DNA of 64,000 nucleotides, taken from Actinomycetes bacterium. Lineage in GTDB: Bacteria; Actinomycetota; Actinomycetes; Mycobacteriales; Mycobacteriaceae. Below the pieces are notes generated by a model. The model ran no database searches. It saw nothing but the letters and a program-made list of their open reading frames with translations, and was not told the origin of the DNA. Of this stretch, positions 41,901 to 49,793 are shown piece by piece (within the stretch, counting starts at the first letter, position 1; the number at the start of each line of letters is the position of its first letter). Location of the stretch: the NCBI GenBank assembly GCA_023404955.1, contig JAEXZY010000121.1, positions 124,001 to 188,000 of the forward strand. Direction: 5' to 3'. The translations under genes and the position numbers were made by a program.

Positions 41901-42351
41901 CGGTCTGCGCCACGGTGACGAGCATCGAGTGACCCTGGAGCGCGGCGTCGAGCTGCTCATCGGCCTCGAAGCCATCTCCGATCCCGACGAGCGCGGAATG
42001 CGTACCGTCATGTGCATCATCAACGGCCAGCTGCGGCCTGTCGTCGTCCGGGACCGCAGCGTGGCCGCCGATGTGCCCACCGCCGAGAAGGCCGACCGCA
42101 CCAATCCCGACCACATCGCCGCACCGTTCGCCGGCGTGGTGACCGTCGGGGTCGCAGAGGGAGACACGGTCGAGGCCGGCCAGACCATCGCGACGATCGA
42201 GGCGATGAAGATGGAGGCCGCGATCACCGCGCCCAAGGCCGGCACGGTCACCCGCGTCGCCGTCGCGGCCACCGCCCAGGTGGAGGGCGGTGACCTGCTG
42301 GTGGTCGTCGGCGCGGCGGGGCGGGGCGGGGCCACCGAGGAATCCCGCTGA
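38911..42351 (+). CDS. pyc: Pyruvate carboxylase
   Basis: Pyc carboxylates pyruvate to oxaloacetate with biotin and ATP, the anaplerotic entry to the TCA cycle. The 1146 residues contain, in order, the biotin carboxylase domain (1 to about 455; ATP-grasp FVKAVSGGGGRGMRRV), the carboxyltransferase barrel (about 525-800; DTTFRDAHQSLLATR with metal ligands HVHTHDT), a central linker with the allosteric part and the biotin carrier domain. The biotinylated lysine is K1100 (EAMKMEA). It corresponds to Rv2967c (1127). rsmD overlaps its stop. Confidence 0.98.
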   Translation: MPGQITKVLVANRGEIAIRAFRAAYEMGIATVAVYPYEDRNSLHRLKADESYQIGETGHPVRAYLSVDEIMRVALEAGADAVYPGYGFLSENPELAAACAAAGITFVGPSADVLELTGNKARAIEAARAAGLPVLASSAPSSSVDELVAAARDMEFPLFVKAVSGGGGRGMRRVTELDALAEAVDAASREAESAFGDPTVYLEQAVLNPRHIEVQILADNDGNVMHLFERDCSVQRRHQKVIELAPAPNMPAELRQRICDDAVAFARGIGYSCAGTVEFLLDERGHHVFIECNPRIQVEHTVTEEITDVDLVASQLRIASGRTLADLGLGQDVLTAPRGFAMQCRITTEDPANGFRPDTGRITAYRSPGGAGIRLDGGAVLGAEIGAHFDSMLVKLTCRGRDFDTAVARAHRALAEFRVRGVSTNIPFLQAVVDDPDFRAGRVTTSFIDERPYLLTARAPADRGTKILNYLADVTVNQPHGPRTSSVYPHDKLPSIDLDTMPPRGSKHLLTEVGPEGFARWMRESKSVGVTDTTFRDAHQSLLATRIRTSGLLMVAPYIARLTPQLLSIECWGGATYDVALRFLKEDPWERLAALREAVPNICLQMLLRGRNTVGYTPYPESVTHAFVQEATATGIDIYRIFDALNNVDSMRPAIDAVRETGTAVAEVAMSYTGDLSDPGENLYTLDYYLKLAEQIVDAGAHVLAIKDMAGLLRPQAAATLVRALRSRFDLPVHVHTHDTPGGQLATYLAAWQAGASAVDGASAPLAGTTSQPALSSIVAATAHTEYDSGLSLAAVCELEPYWEALRKVYAPFDVAKAGPTTPTGRVYTHEIPGGQLSNLRQQATALGLGDRFEEIEAAYAGADRILGRLVKVTPSSKVVGDLALALVGAGVTADEFAAEPDRFDIPDSVIGFLRGELGDPPGGWPEPLRTKALAGRAEAKPAADLSADDEKALGQEGPQRQATLNRLLFPGPTKEFEAHREQFGDTSSLSANQFFYGLRHGDEHRVTLERGVELLIGLEAISDPDERGMRTVMCIINGQLRPVVVRDRSVAADVPTAEKADRTNPDHIAAPFAGVVTVGVAEGDTVEAGQTIATIEAMKMEAAITAPKAGTVTRVAVAATAQVEGGDLLVVVGAAGRGGATEESR

Positions 42352-42917
42352 CCCGCATCATCGCCGGCGCCTACGGCGGGCGCCGACTCGCTGTGCCGCA
42401 ACAGAAGTCGGGACGCGGGACACGGCCGACCACGGACCGGGTGCGGGAGTCGATGTTCAACGTCCTGGAGGCGCGGATCGATTTCTCGGGCATCCGTGTG
42501 CTCGACCTCTACGCCGGATCGGGCGCACTGGGCCTCGAGGCCGTGTCCCGGGGTGCGACCTGGGCGCTCTTCGTCGAGGCGGATCCGCGGGCGGCCTCGG
42601 TGATCGAACGCAACATTGCCGCGCTGGGTGCCCGAGGAGCGGAGGTGCGTCGCGGTGCTTCCGCGTCTGTGCTGGCCGCAGGCACCTCCAGTCCAGTGGA
42701 TCTGGTGCTCGCCGACCCGCCATACGAGGTCGGCGACGCCGAGGTCAATGAGCTCGTCGCAACGCTCGACACCGCTGGCTGGACAGTGCCGGGCACCGTC
42801 GCCGTGATCGAGCGCTCCGCGTCCTCCGAGCAGGTCGCTTGGCCGCCAACGTGGTCGGCATGGAAATCGCGCCGGTACGGCGACACGCGGCTCGACATGG
42901 CCGCCGTCAGCGGCTGA
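42348..42917 (+). CDS. rsmD: 16S rRNA (guanine-966-N2)-methyltransferase
   Basis: RsmD methylates G966 of 16S rRNA. The first ATG/GTG/TTG in this frame is GTG 42393, giving 174 residues. That start would remove the family-conserved N-terminus, which is present upstream in frame as TRIIAGAYGGRRLAVP. I therefore place the start at CTG 42348, overlapping the pyc stop (CTGA) and giving 189 residues. Motif I is LDLYAGSGALGLEA and the catalytic tetrapeptide is DPPY. It matches Rv2966c. The last bases overlap the end of the LuxR gene on the other strand. Confidence 0.88.
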   Translation: MTRIIAGAYGGRRLAVPQQKSGRGTRPTTDRVRESMFNVLEARIDFSGIRVLDLYAGSGALGLEAVSRGATWALFVEADPRAASVIERNIAALGARGAEVRRGASASVLAAGTSSPVDLVLADPPYEVGDAEVNELVATLDTAGWTVPGTVAVIERSASSEQVAWPPTWSAWKSRRYGDTRLDMAAVSG

Positions 42918-43995
42918 TCGACAGCAGCAGTCTCACCAGTTCGGCCTGACGGTGAGTGTCGGTCTTGGCGAACACGTGGTGCAGGTGGGTCTTGACGGTG
43001 GCCAATGACACCGAGAGCTCGTCGGCAATCGACTTCAGGCCCTCCCCGCGCATCACACACGTCGCCACGAGCGCCTCGTGGTGGGTGAGGCCGAACAGCC
43101 GACGAAGGACGTCCAACGTCGGTTCGGGCATCTGCTCGGGATCGATGATGATCAGCAGTGCGCGCGGTGGCTCGTCATGTTCATCGGTGGGCAGCAGGTG
43201 GACAACGTAGGGCCGCAGACCCGACGGACGCGGGCACAGTATCGAGTCGCCGCCGCGAACCGTGGCGCCGGTCGTGCCGAGGGCTTCGGTGATGCTCCGC
43301 GCCATCCGCCGACCCGCGACGGGGTCGGACAACTCGAGGGTGCCATGCCGGCACTCGATACCGTCGCGCTCCCTCAGGATTTGTGTCGCTGACAGGTTCA
43401 TCTGAGTGACAGTCGCTTTGGGCCCCAGGACGATTATTCCGTGGCCGATGCTGTCGATCGCCATCCTGAGCTCGTTGCGACCGATTCCGCGTGCGTGCAA
43501 CGACCGCTCGGTGCACAGCGCCTGCTGCAGATGCGGAATCAGACTGTTCAGCAGCATGATCCGCTCGGGGGTGTCGAATTCCTCGGCCACGTGATCTCCG
43601 GCGACGAGGAAGCTGGTGGTGCGCGGTCCACCCGAGAGGCGTACGAACAGGCCGTCGTTGAGCAGGTTCGGCCGCATCCAGTCGGCGTCGAACTCCGAAC
43701 GGGGCTGCAGTGCGATCAACGGACGACCGCCGCGGATCAACCCGACAGGTCCGTGCTCCACCGCGGACAGCACGTAATCGATCTTGCGGTAGTACTGCAC
43801 GTAGGCTTCGGCGGCCTCGGCGGAGAGGTTCGCGCTCTTGACCGCCCGGTTGGCGCCGTCTGTATCGATCAGTGCCGCCGTCAGCCCTCCGAACACCGTC
43901 CGGATCTCGAGCATGGCGTCGGCCCAGGTCTTGCTGGCGGCGGCAGCTCCGTAGACACAGGCCACCACGCGCGAAAACTCCTCGATCGCGACCAT
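42907..43995 (-). CDS. LuxR-family transcriptional regulator
   Basis: The C-terminus (about residues 300-360) is a clear LuxR helix-turn-helix: LTHHEALVATCVMRGEG followed by IADELSVSLATVKTHLHHVF. The N-terminal 290 residues are a PAS/GAF-like sensor without a recognisable ligand motif; the central NELRMAIDSIGHGIIVLGP resembles a PAS start. Start at ATG 43995 with a G-rich stretch upstream gives 362 residues; longer starts run towards the P450 gene. It is divergent from the frameshifted P450 gene, which may be its target. Not found between rsmD and coaD in M. tuberculosis. Confidence 0.85.
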   Translation of the reverse strand: MVAIEEFSRVVACVYGAAAASKTWADAMLEIRTVFGGLTAALIDTDGANRAVKSANLSAEAAEAYVQYYRKIDYVLSAVEHGPVGLIRGGRPLIALQPRSEFDADWMRPNLLNDGLFVRLSGGPRTTSFLVAGDHVAEEFDTPERIMLLNSLIPHLQQALCTERSLHARGIGRNELRMAIDSIGHGIIVLGPKATVTQMNLSATQILRERDGIECRHGTLELSDPVAGRRMARSITEALGTTGATVRGGDSILCPRPSGLRPYVVHLLPTDEHDEPPRALLIIIDPEQMPEPTLDVLRRLFGLTHHEALVATCVMRGEGLKSIADELSVSLATVKTHLHHVFAKTDTHRQAELVRLLLSISR

Positions 43996-44122
43996 CGCAG
44001 ATACCCCCCCGGACTGCTGACCGTTACCTGGACTGTAGACCGATTTCCACACGCCCGCTCGACCGGAGAATTCAGCCGTTCGGTTGAGGCTGCCGCGGCA
44101 GAACTCGTCTTTGGTTGAGTTC

Positions 44123-45501
44123 ATGATCAGCAGCGTCGAGATGCCGGAGGTTCAGACTTTGCCTCTGGCTCCGCTCAACCCGATGCCGAGGCGGCAGCAG
44201 ATCAGGGCCCTGCGCAGGTTCCACACGGGATGCGAAGAGCTTCGAGATGCGGGTGGTCCGGTGACCCGACTGGAGTTGGCGCCGCGCTGGTTGATGCCGC
44301 CGATCGTCGTCGCGACGTCGCCCGGTGCTGCCCGCGACATCCTCGGTCGCACCGGCGCGCTCGTCGACAAGTCGGTCATCCACGCCGAGATGCGACATCT
44401 GTTGGGCAACAACCTGTTCGATCTCGAGCACGACGAATGGCTGCCACGGCGGCGCGCTCTACAGCCTGTCTTCACCAGGAAGAGGGTGGAGCAGTTCGCC
44501 GGCCACATGTCCGCGGCGGCAACCGAGGTCGCCGGGCACTGGGGTGACGGCACCCAGATCGATCTCGACGCGCAATGCCGTCTGCTCACCCTGCGTGCCC
44601 TCGGACGCTCGGTGCTGGGTGTCGACCTCGACGAGCGTGCGGACTCGATCGCGGCGCCGATCAAGATCGCTCTGTCCTATCTCGCGGACCGGGCCTCCCG
44701 GCCCCGATCAGGGCGCCGCGGTGGCTCATGACACCTGCGCGCCAGAGGGCCAGGGCGGCAGGTGATGTGCTTCGCGACATCGCTGCCGGCATCGTGTCAG
44801 CCTGTCGCCAGGATGAGAACCATGACGCTCCGTTGGTGCGGGCGATGATCGACGCGGTGGACCCGCACACCGGGCGCCCACTGTCCGATCACGAGATCGC
44901 CGATGACCTGGTCGCGTTCATGGTCGCTGGACACGACACCACTGCAACCACGCTCGCCTATGCGCTGTGGCAACTGGGCCGGCGACCGGAGTTGCAGAAC
45001 ACGGTGCTGGCCGAGGCTGCCGCAGTGGGGGACAGCGGCAGCCTCGGCCCAACCGACCTCACCGGGTTGCGCTACACGGTCGCGGTGGTGCGGGAGGCGC
45101 TGCGACTGTGCCCACCCGCGGCCGCTACCAGTCGCGAGGCGGTGACCGACATCGACGTCGGCGGTCACCGGGTGGAGAAGGGCACCGTACTCATCGTGGG
45201 TATCCATGCGCTGCAGCGCGATCCGGCGTTGTGGAGCCACCCGCTGGAGTTCGACCCCAATCGTTTCCTCGGTGACGCGAGTAAAGGCGTGGACCGGTGG
45301 CAGTACCTTCCCTTCGGCGCCGGACCTCGCTCCTGCATCGGCGATCACTTCGCCATGCTGGAGGCCGCGCTGGCCTTGGCGACCATCGTGCAGCGCGCCG
45401 AGATCTGTTCCATCACAGATCGATTCCCGGTCGCAGTGCCGTTCACGACCGTCGCCTCCGAGCCGGTCACCGCGGTCGTGCGCCGTCGTCGAGAGCGCTG
45501 A
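44123..45501 (+). pseudogene. Cytochrome P450 interrupted by a frameshift
   Basis: Two overlapping frames encode one P450. The first, from ATG 44123, covers the N-terminal half through the B-C helices (EWLPRRRALQPVFTRKRVEQ) and stops at TGA 44729-44731. The second continues with RAPRWLMTP, the I-helix AGHDTT, the ExxR helix EALR, and the haem loop FGAGPRSCIGDHFA, ending at 45501. Rejoining needs a shift of one base between about 44690 and 44715, near CCCGGCCCC. Joined, it would be about 459 residues, normal for the family. A one-base deletion, a sequencing error in the C-run, or programmed slippage are possible. Substrate unknown. Confidence 0.85.
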
Positions 45502-45518
45502 CGAGACGGCTGGCCTGC

Positions 45519-45524
45519 TACCGT
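45519..45524 (+). promoter_or_regulatory. -10 element of coaD
   Basis: TACCGT ends 7 nt before the ATG at 45532, so the message is probably leaderless. Confidence 0.4.
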
Positions 45525-45531
45525 CCCTGTC

Positions 45532-46008
45532 ATGAGCGGAGCTGTCTGTCCTGGGTCCTTCGATCCGGTGACTCTGGGGCACGTCGACATCTTCGAACGT
45601 GCCGCCGCCCAGTTCGACGAGGTCGTCGTCGCGGTACTGGTGAACCCGGCCAAGAAAGGCATGTTCGCGGTCGAGGAACGCATCGAGATGATCGCCGAAA
45701 CGACTTCGCACCTACCGAACCTGAGGGTGGAGTCGGGCAGCGGCCTGGTCGTCGACTTCGTCAGGGAACGCGGCCTGACCGCGATCGTCAAAGGTCTTCG
45801 CACCGGTACCGACTTCGAGTACGAGCTGCAGATGGCGCAGATGAACAAGCATGTCGCCGGAGTCGACACGTTCTTCGTCGCCACCACGCCGCGGTATTCG
45901 TTCGTCTCGTCATCGTTGGCCAAAGAGGTCGCGACGCTGGGCGGTGATGTCTCTGACCTGCTGCCCGCCGCCGTCAACACCCGATTGCAGGCCAAATTGC
46001 GCGGTTGA
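45532..46008 (+). CDS. coaD: Phosphopantetheine adenylyltransferase
   Basis: CoaD (KdtB) adenylates 4'-phosphopantetheine, the penultimate step of coenzyme A synthesis. The 158 residues match Rv2965c (161). The nucleotidyl-transferase motif is PGSFDPVTLGHVDI near the N-terminus, and YSFVSSSLAKEVATLGG closes the site. The ATG follows a TACCGT -10 by 7 nt. In M. tuberculosis this gene adjoins purU and the PDIM locus; here a hemerythrin gene follows. Confidence 0.97.
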   Translation: MSGAVCPGSFDPVTLGHVDIFERAAAQFDEVVVAVLVNPAKKGMFAVEERIEMIAETTSHLPNLRVESGSGLVVDFVRERGLTAIVKGLRTGTDFEYELQMAQMNKHVAGVDTFFVATTPRYSFVSSSLAKEVATLGGDVSDLLPAAVNTRLQAKLRG

Positions 46009-46083
46009 CGCCGCCGCAGGCGGGTAGGGAGAGCGCAGGCGCGACAGCCCGCGCGCCGCATCCCGCTGACGGAGGTACCTGCC

Positions 46084-46650
46084 GTGGTTGAGACATTCGT
46101 GCAATCGACCGACGACGTCGTGGCATTTCTGCGCGACCAGCACAACCTGATCAAAGACTTGTTCGAGGAGGTGCTGCACGCCTCGCAACCGAAGGCTCGC
46201 GAGACGGCGTTCGTGGAACTGCGCCAGCTCCTCGCGGTGCACGAGACCGCCGAGGAGATGGTGGTGCATCCGCGTGCCCGCAACGACGGGGCAGCCGGCG
46301 ACGAGATCGTCGACGCCCGGCTGCGTGAGGAGCACGAGGCCAAGCAGCAGCTGTCCAAGCTCGAGTCGATGGACATCGCCTCGGACGAGTTCATCGCCGA
46401 ACTCACCGCGTTTCGCGAGGCGGTGCTCGAGCACGCGGAGCGTGAGGAGACCGAGGAGTTCACCAAGCTCAAGCGCGACCTCGACGAAGGCGAGCTGAAG
46501 AGCCTCGCCGCCGCGGTGCGCGCCGCCGAGGCGATCGCCCCGACGCGCCCGCACCCCGGGGTGGAATCGGCCAAGCTCAACTTCGCGGTGGGTCCGTTCG
46601 CCTCGATGCTCGACCGCGCCCGCGACGTGATCAGCGCCGCGCTGCGCTGA
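46084..46650 (+). CDS. Hemerythrin-like HHE-domain protein
   Basis: The 188-residue protein has a hemerythrin four-helix bundle in the first 140 residues. Candidate di-iron ligands are in FLRDQHNLIKDLFEEVL, LLAVHETAEEMVVHP, LREEHEAKQQL and LEHAEREETEEF. An extra C-terminal helix (about 150-188) ends SMLDRARDVISAALR. Such proteins in mycobacteria take part in oxygen, nitric oxide or peroxide stress and some are SigF-dependent. The GTG start has GGAGG upstream. A GGTT...GGGTAG pair (46003-46027) resembles a SigF promoter with a slightly short spacer. Confidence 0.88.
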   Translation: MVETFVQSTDDVVAFLRDQHNLIKDLFEEVLHASQPKARETAFVELRQLLAVHETAEEMVVHPRARNDGAAGDEIVDARLREEHEAKQQLSKLESMDIASDEFIAELTAFREAVLEHAEREETEEFTKLKRDLDEGELKSLAAAVRAAEAIAPTRPHPGVESAKLNFAVGPFASMLDRARDVISAALR

Positions 46651-46758
46651 ATCGACGACGAGGCTGAATCAACGGCGACACACCGAACCGCAAAACCGAG
46701 TCACAGGCGTAACACCAGGCACACTGGTCACTAACAACTACGCCTGGAGGGTGTCGCC

Positions 46759-47496
46759 GTGTACCGAGTTTTTGAAGCGCTCGACGAATTGGGTGCCATC
46801 GTCGAAGAGGCCCGCGGCGTGCCCATGACCGCCGGCTGCGTCGTGCCGCGCGGTGACGTGCTGGAACTGATCGACGACATCAAGGACGCCATCCCCGGCG
46901 AGCTCGACGACGCCCAGGACGTGCTCGACGCCCGTGACGCGATGCTGCGGGAAGCCAAGGAACATGCCGAATCGACGGTGTCGACGGCCAACGCCGAGGC
47001 CGACTCGATGGTCAACCACGCCCGGGCCGAGGCCGACCGGTTGCTGGCCGATGCGAAAGCCCAGGCCGACCGCATGGTCGCGGAGGCGCGCCAGCACAGC
47101 GAGCGCATGGTGGGCGAAGCCCGTGAGGAAGCCGCCCGGATCTCGGCCACTGCCAAGCGCGAGTACGAGGCGAGCACCGGTCGGGCCAAGTCCGAGGCCG
47201 ACCGCCTGCTCGAAAGCGGCAACCTGGCCTACGAGAAGGCCGTCCAGGAAGGCATCAAGGAGCAGCAGCGGCTGGTCAGCCAGACCGAGATCGTCGCGAC
47301 GGCCACCGCCGAGGCCACCCGGATGATCGACTCGGCGCACGCCGAAGCCGACCGGCTGCGCGGCGAATGCGACATCTACGTCGACAGCAAGCTGGCCGAG
47401 TTCGAGGACTTCCTCAACGGCACGATCCGGTCGGTCGGCCGTGGCAGGCATCAGCTGCGCACCGCCGCCGGAACTCACGACTACGTGTCCCGCTAG
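46759..47496 (+). CDS. sepIVA: DivIVA-like cell division protein SepIVA
   Basis: SepIVA is an essential DivIVA-domain protein of the mycobacterial septum and intracellular membrane domain. The 245 residues start with VYRVFEALDELGAIVEEARG (GTG read as Met) and a DivIVA-type beginning. From about residue 55 a long, almost uninterrupted coiled coil follows, rich in Ala, Glu and Arg, with repeated AEADR units. GGAGGG precedes the GTG. The gene matches Rv2927c. It heads a division/rRNA-processing cluster with rnc and smc. Confidence 0.93.
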   Translation: MYRVFEALDELGAIVEEARGVPMTAGCVVPRGDVLELIDDIKDAIPGELDDAQDVLDARDAMLREAKEHAESTVSTANAEADSMVNHARAEADRLLADAKAQADRMVAEARQHSERMVGEAREEAARISATAKREYEASTGRAKSEADRLLESGNLAYEKAVQEGIKEQQRLVSQTEIVATATAEATRMIDSAHAEADRLRGECDIYVDSKLAEFEDFLNGTIRSVGRGRHQLRTAAGTHDYVSR

Positions 47497-47551
47497 ACGC
47501 TCGCCCGCCCGTCCTGCCGGTACGGCTGTATTGGCATCCAAGGCCCGCGAC

Positions 47552-47557
47552 TACGAT
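47552..47557 (+). promoter_or_regulatory. -10 element of the YceD-like gene
   Basis: TACGAT ends 7 nt before ATG 47565 and overlaps the alternative ATG at 47556. This spacing argues for the downstream start and a leaderless message. Confidence 0.4.
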
Positions 47558-47564
47558 GCATGAC

Positions 47565-48155
47565 ATGGCGACGCGCGTTGACACTGCGGCCCGCCGGGGG
47601 TCACGGTCGCCGTTGGTCATCGACATCTCCCGGCTGGGCCGGCGGCCCGGCTCGATGATCACCGTCGACGAGACGGTGCCGAGCCCCTTCCGCATCGGGC
47701 TCGACCTCATCGCGGTCCCGCAGGATGCGCCCCTGCGTCTCGACCTGCGGCTCGAGTCGGTGTCCGAAGGCGTGTTGGTCACCGGCACGGTCTCGGGGCC
47801 CACCGAAGGTGAGTGCGCCCGCTGCCTCACTCCGGTCACCGGAGACGTCGCGATCGATGTGACCGAGCTGTACGCCTATCCCGACAGCACCACCGAGGCC
47901 ACCACCGAGGAAGACGAGATCCCGCGGGTGGGCCGCGACGGCGGCAGCGACACCGTCGACCTCGAACAGCCGATCATCGATGCCGTGGGGCTCGCGCTGC
48001 CGTTCGCCCCGGTGTGCAGCCCCGACTGCGCCGGCCTCTGCCCGGAGTGCGGGGTGAGGATGGCCGACGCGGAGCCCGGGCACCACCACGATCAGATCGA
48101 CCCGCGGTGGGCCAAACTCGCCCAGTTCCGCGAGCCGGCCGGAGACGAGCAGTGA
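47565..48155 (+). CDS. YceD/DUF177-family protein
   Basis: The protein (196 residues) has the two CxxC pairs of the actinobacterial YceD/DUF177 family: ECARCLTP and LCPECGVRM, the latter after CSPDCAG. It probably binds zinc. YceD-like proteins lie next to rpmF or rnc and are linked with 23S rRNA and L32 handling. Here the gene overlaps rnc by four bases (GTGA), supporting an rRNA-processing role. The start at 47565 is chosen from a TACGAT -10 seven bases upstream; ATG 47556 is three codons longer. It matches Rv2926c. Confidence 0.87.
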   Translation: MATRVDTAARRGSRSPLVIDISRLGRRPGSMITVDETVPSPFRIGLDLIAVPQDAPLRLDLRLESVSEGVLVTGTVSGPTEGECARCLTPVTGDVAIDVTELYAYPDSTTEATTEEDEIPRVGRDGGSDTVDLEQPIIDAVGLALPFAPVCSPDCAGLCPECGVRMADAEPGHHHDQIDPRWAKLAQFREPAGDEQ

Positions 48156-48853
48156 CGGTCGATCGCGAACCGCTGCTCGACGCCCTCGGTGTGCGGCTGC
48201 CGCCCGACCTGCTGACCATCGCGCTGACCCACCGCAGCTATTCCTACGAGAACGGCGGGCTGCCGACCAACGAGCGCCTGGAGTTCCTCGGCGACTCGGT
48301 GCTCGGGCTCACCATCACCGAGGAGCTCTACCACCGTCACCCCGAGCGGTCCGAAGGCGACCTGGCGAAGTTGCGGGCGAGCATCGTCAACACTCAGGCG
48401 CTCGCCGACGTCGGCCGCCGGCTCTCCGACAAGGGGCTGGGCAACTACCTGCTGCTCGGCAAGGGCGAGGAGAACTCCGGCGGCGCCGACAAGTCCAGCA
48501 TCCTCGCCGACGGTGTGGAATCTCTGCTGGGTGCCATCTACCTGGAGCACGGCGCGGTGGTCGCCCGTGAGGTGATCCTCCGCTTGTTCAGCGAATTGCT
48601 TGATACGGCACCGACTTTGGGTGCGGGTCTGGACTGGAAGAGCAGCCTGCAGGAACTCACGGCGGCGCGAGGCCTCGGTGCGCCGACCTACATCGTCACC
48701 TCCACCGGGCCCGATCACGACAAGGAGTTCACCGCAACCGTCGTGATCGCCGGGCGCGAGTACGGCACCGGGGTGGGCAAGACGAAGAAGGAAGCGGAGT
48801 TGAAGGCCGCCGCGGCCGCATGGAAAGCGCTGACCGAAGAGCGGAATGCCTGA
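48152..48853 (+). CDS. rnc: Ribonuclease III
   Basis: RNase III cuts double-stranded RNA, notably the rRNA precursor. The GTG at 48152 overlaps the upstream stop and gives 233 residues; longer in-frame starts are inside the preceding gene. The catalytic signature NERLEFLGDSVLGL is near residue 40. The second acid pair is in ADGVESLLGAIYLEHG. A dsRNA-binding domain covers about residues 160-230 (DWKSSLQELTAARG, GKTKKEAELKAAAAAW). It overlaps fpg by 8 bases. Confidence 0.97.
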   Translation: MTVDREPLLDALGVRLPPDLLTIALTHRSYSYENGGLPTNERLEFLGDSVLGLTITEELYHRHPERSEGDLAKLRASIVNTQALADVGRRLSDKGLGNYLLLGKGEENSGGADKSSILADGVESLLGAIYLEHGAVVAREVILRLFSELLDTAPTLGAGLDWKSSLQELTAARGLGAPTYIVTSTGPDHDKEFTATVVIAGREYGTGVGKTKKEAELKAAAAAWKALTEERNA

Positions 48854-49697
48854 ACTTCCCGAAGTCGAGGTGGTCCGTCGCGGATTGGCGGCGCACGTCA
48901 CCGGTAAGACCCTCACCGGCGTGCGGGTGCACCATCCGCGCGCGGTGCGCCGCCACGAGGCCGGTCCTGCCGATCTGACCGCACGTCTGCTCGACATGAC
49001 GATCACCGACACCGGGCGCCGCGGAAAATACCTGTGGCTCAAACTTTCTGACGGCTCAGCCGTCGTGGTGCATCTGGGCATGAGTGGTCAGATGCTGCTG
49101 GGCCCCGTGCCCAACGAAAACCATCTGCGCATCGCCGCGCTGCTGGACGACGGGACCACGCTCAGCTTCGTCGACCAGCGCACGTTCGGCGGCTGGATGC
49201 TCGCCGACATGGTGACCGTCGACGGGACGGAGGTGCCGGTGCCCGTCGCGCACATCGCCCGCGACCCGCTCGACCCCGACTTCGACCGCGACAGCGTGGT
49301 TGCGGTGTTGCGGCGCAAGCACTCTGAGATCAAACGGCAGCTACTCGATCAGACGGTGGTGTCCGGGATCGGCAACATCTACGCCGACGAGGCATTGTGG
49401 CGTGCGAAGGTCAACGGAGCCCGCCTGGCGTCGGCGCTGTCGAAGGCCAAGCTGGCCGAGGTGCTCGAGGCGGCCACCGCGGTGATGACCGATGCGCTGG
49501 GCCAGGGCGGCACCTCCTTCGACTCGCTCTATGTCAACGTCAACGGCGAATCGGGGTACTTCGACCGGTCGCTGGACGCCTACGGCCGCGACGGCGAACC
49601 GTGCCGGCGGTGCGGGGCGATCATGCGGCGGGAGAAGTTCATGAACCGCTCGTCGTGCTACTGCCCGCGCTGCCAGCCGCGCCCGCGCGCCCGCTGA
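48846..49697 (+). CDS. mutM: Formamidopyrimidine-DNA glycosylase (MutM)
   Basis: Fpg/MutM removes 8-oxoguanine and formamidopyrimidines and cuts the strand by beta/delta elimination. The mature N-terminus PELPEVEVVRRGL supplies the catalytic proline and E residues. The H2TH region contains DQTVVSGIGNIYADEALW. The C-terminal zinc finger has CRRCGAIMRREKF and CYCPRCQ, so all four cysteines are present and the enzyme should be active. The 283 residues match Rv2924c (289). It overlaps the end of rnc. Confidence 0.97.
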   Translation: MPELPEVEVVRRGLAAHVTGKTLTGVRVHHPRAVRRHEAGPADLTARLLDMTITDTGRRGKYLWLKLSDGSAVVVHLGMSGQMLLGPVPNENHLRIAALLDDGTTLSFVDQRTFGGWMLADMVTVDGTEVPVPVAHIARDPLDPDFDRDSVVAVLRRKHSEIKRQLLDQTVVSGIGNIYADEALWRAKVNGARLASALSKAKLAEVLEAATAVMTDALGQGGTSFDSLYVNVNGESGYFDRSLDAYGRDGEPCRRCGAIMRREKFMNRSSCYCPRCQPRPRAR

Positions 49698-49793
49698 CGG
49701 CGGCGGTTCTGCGGCCAGTGAGAAGCCATGGTTGTGCCGGGCCGCTGGGAGCGACCAGGAATGGTATTCCGCGCGGGGTTGTAGAAATAGGGC

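Noticed and set aside
42393..42917. rsmD starting at GTG 42393
   Set aside because: It would delete the conserved N-terminal strand of the methyltransferase; CTG 42348 is preferred, though without experimental proof.
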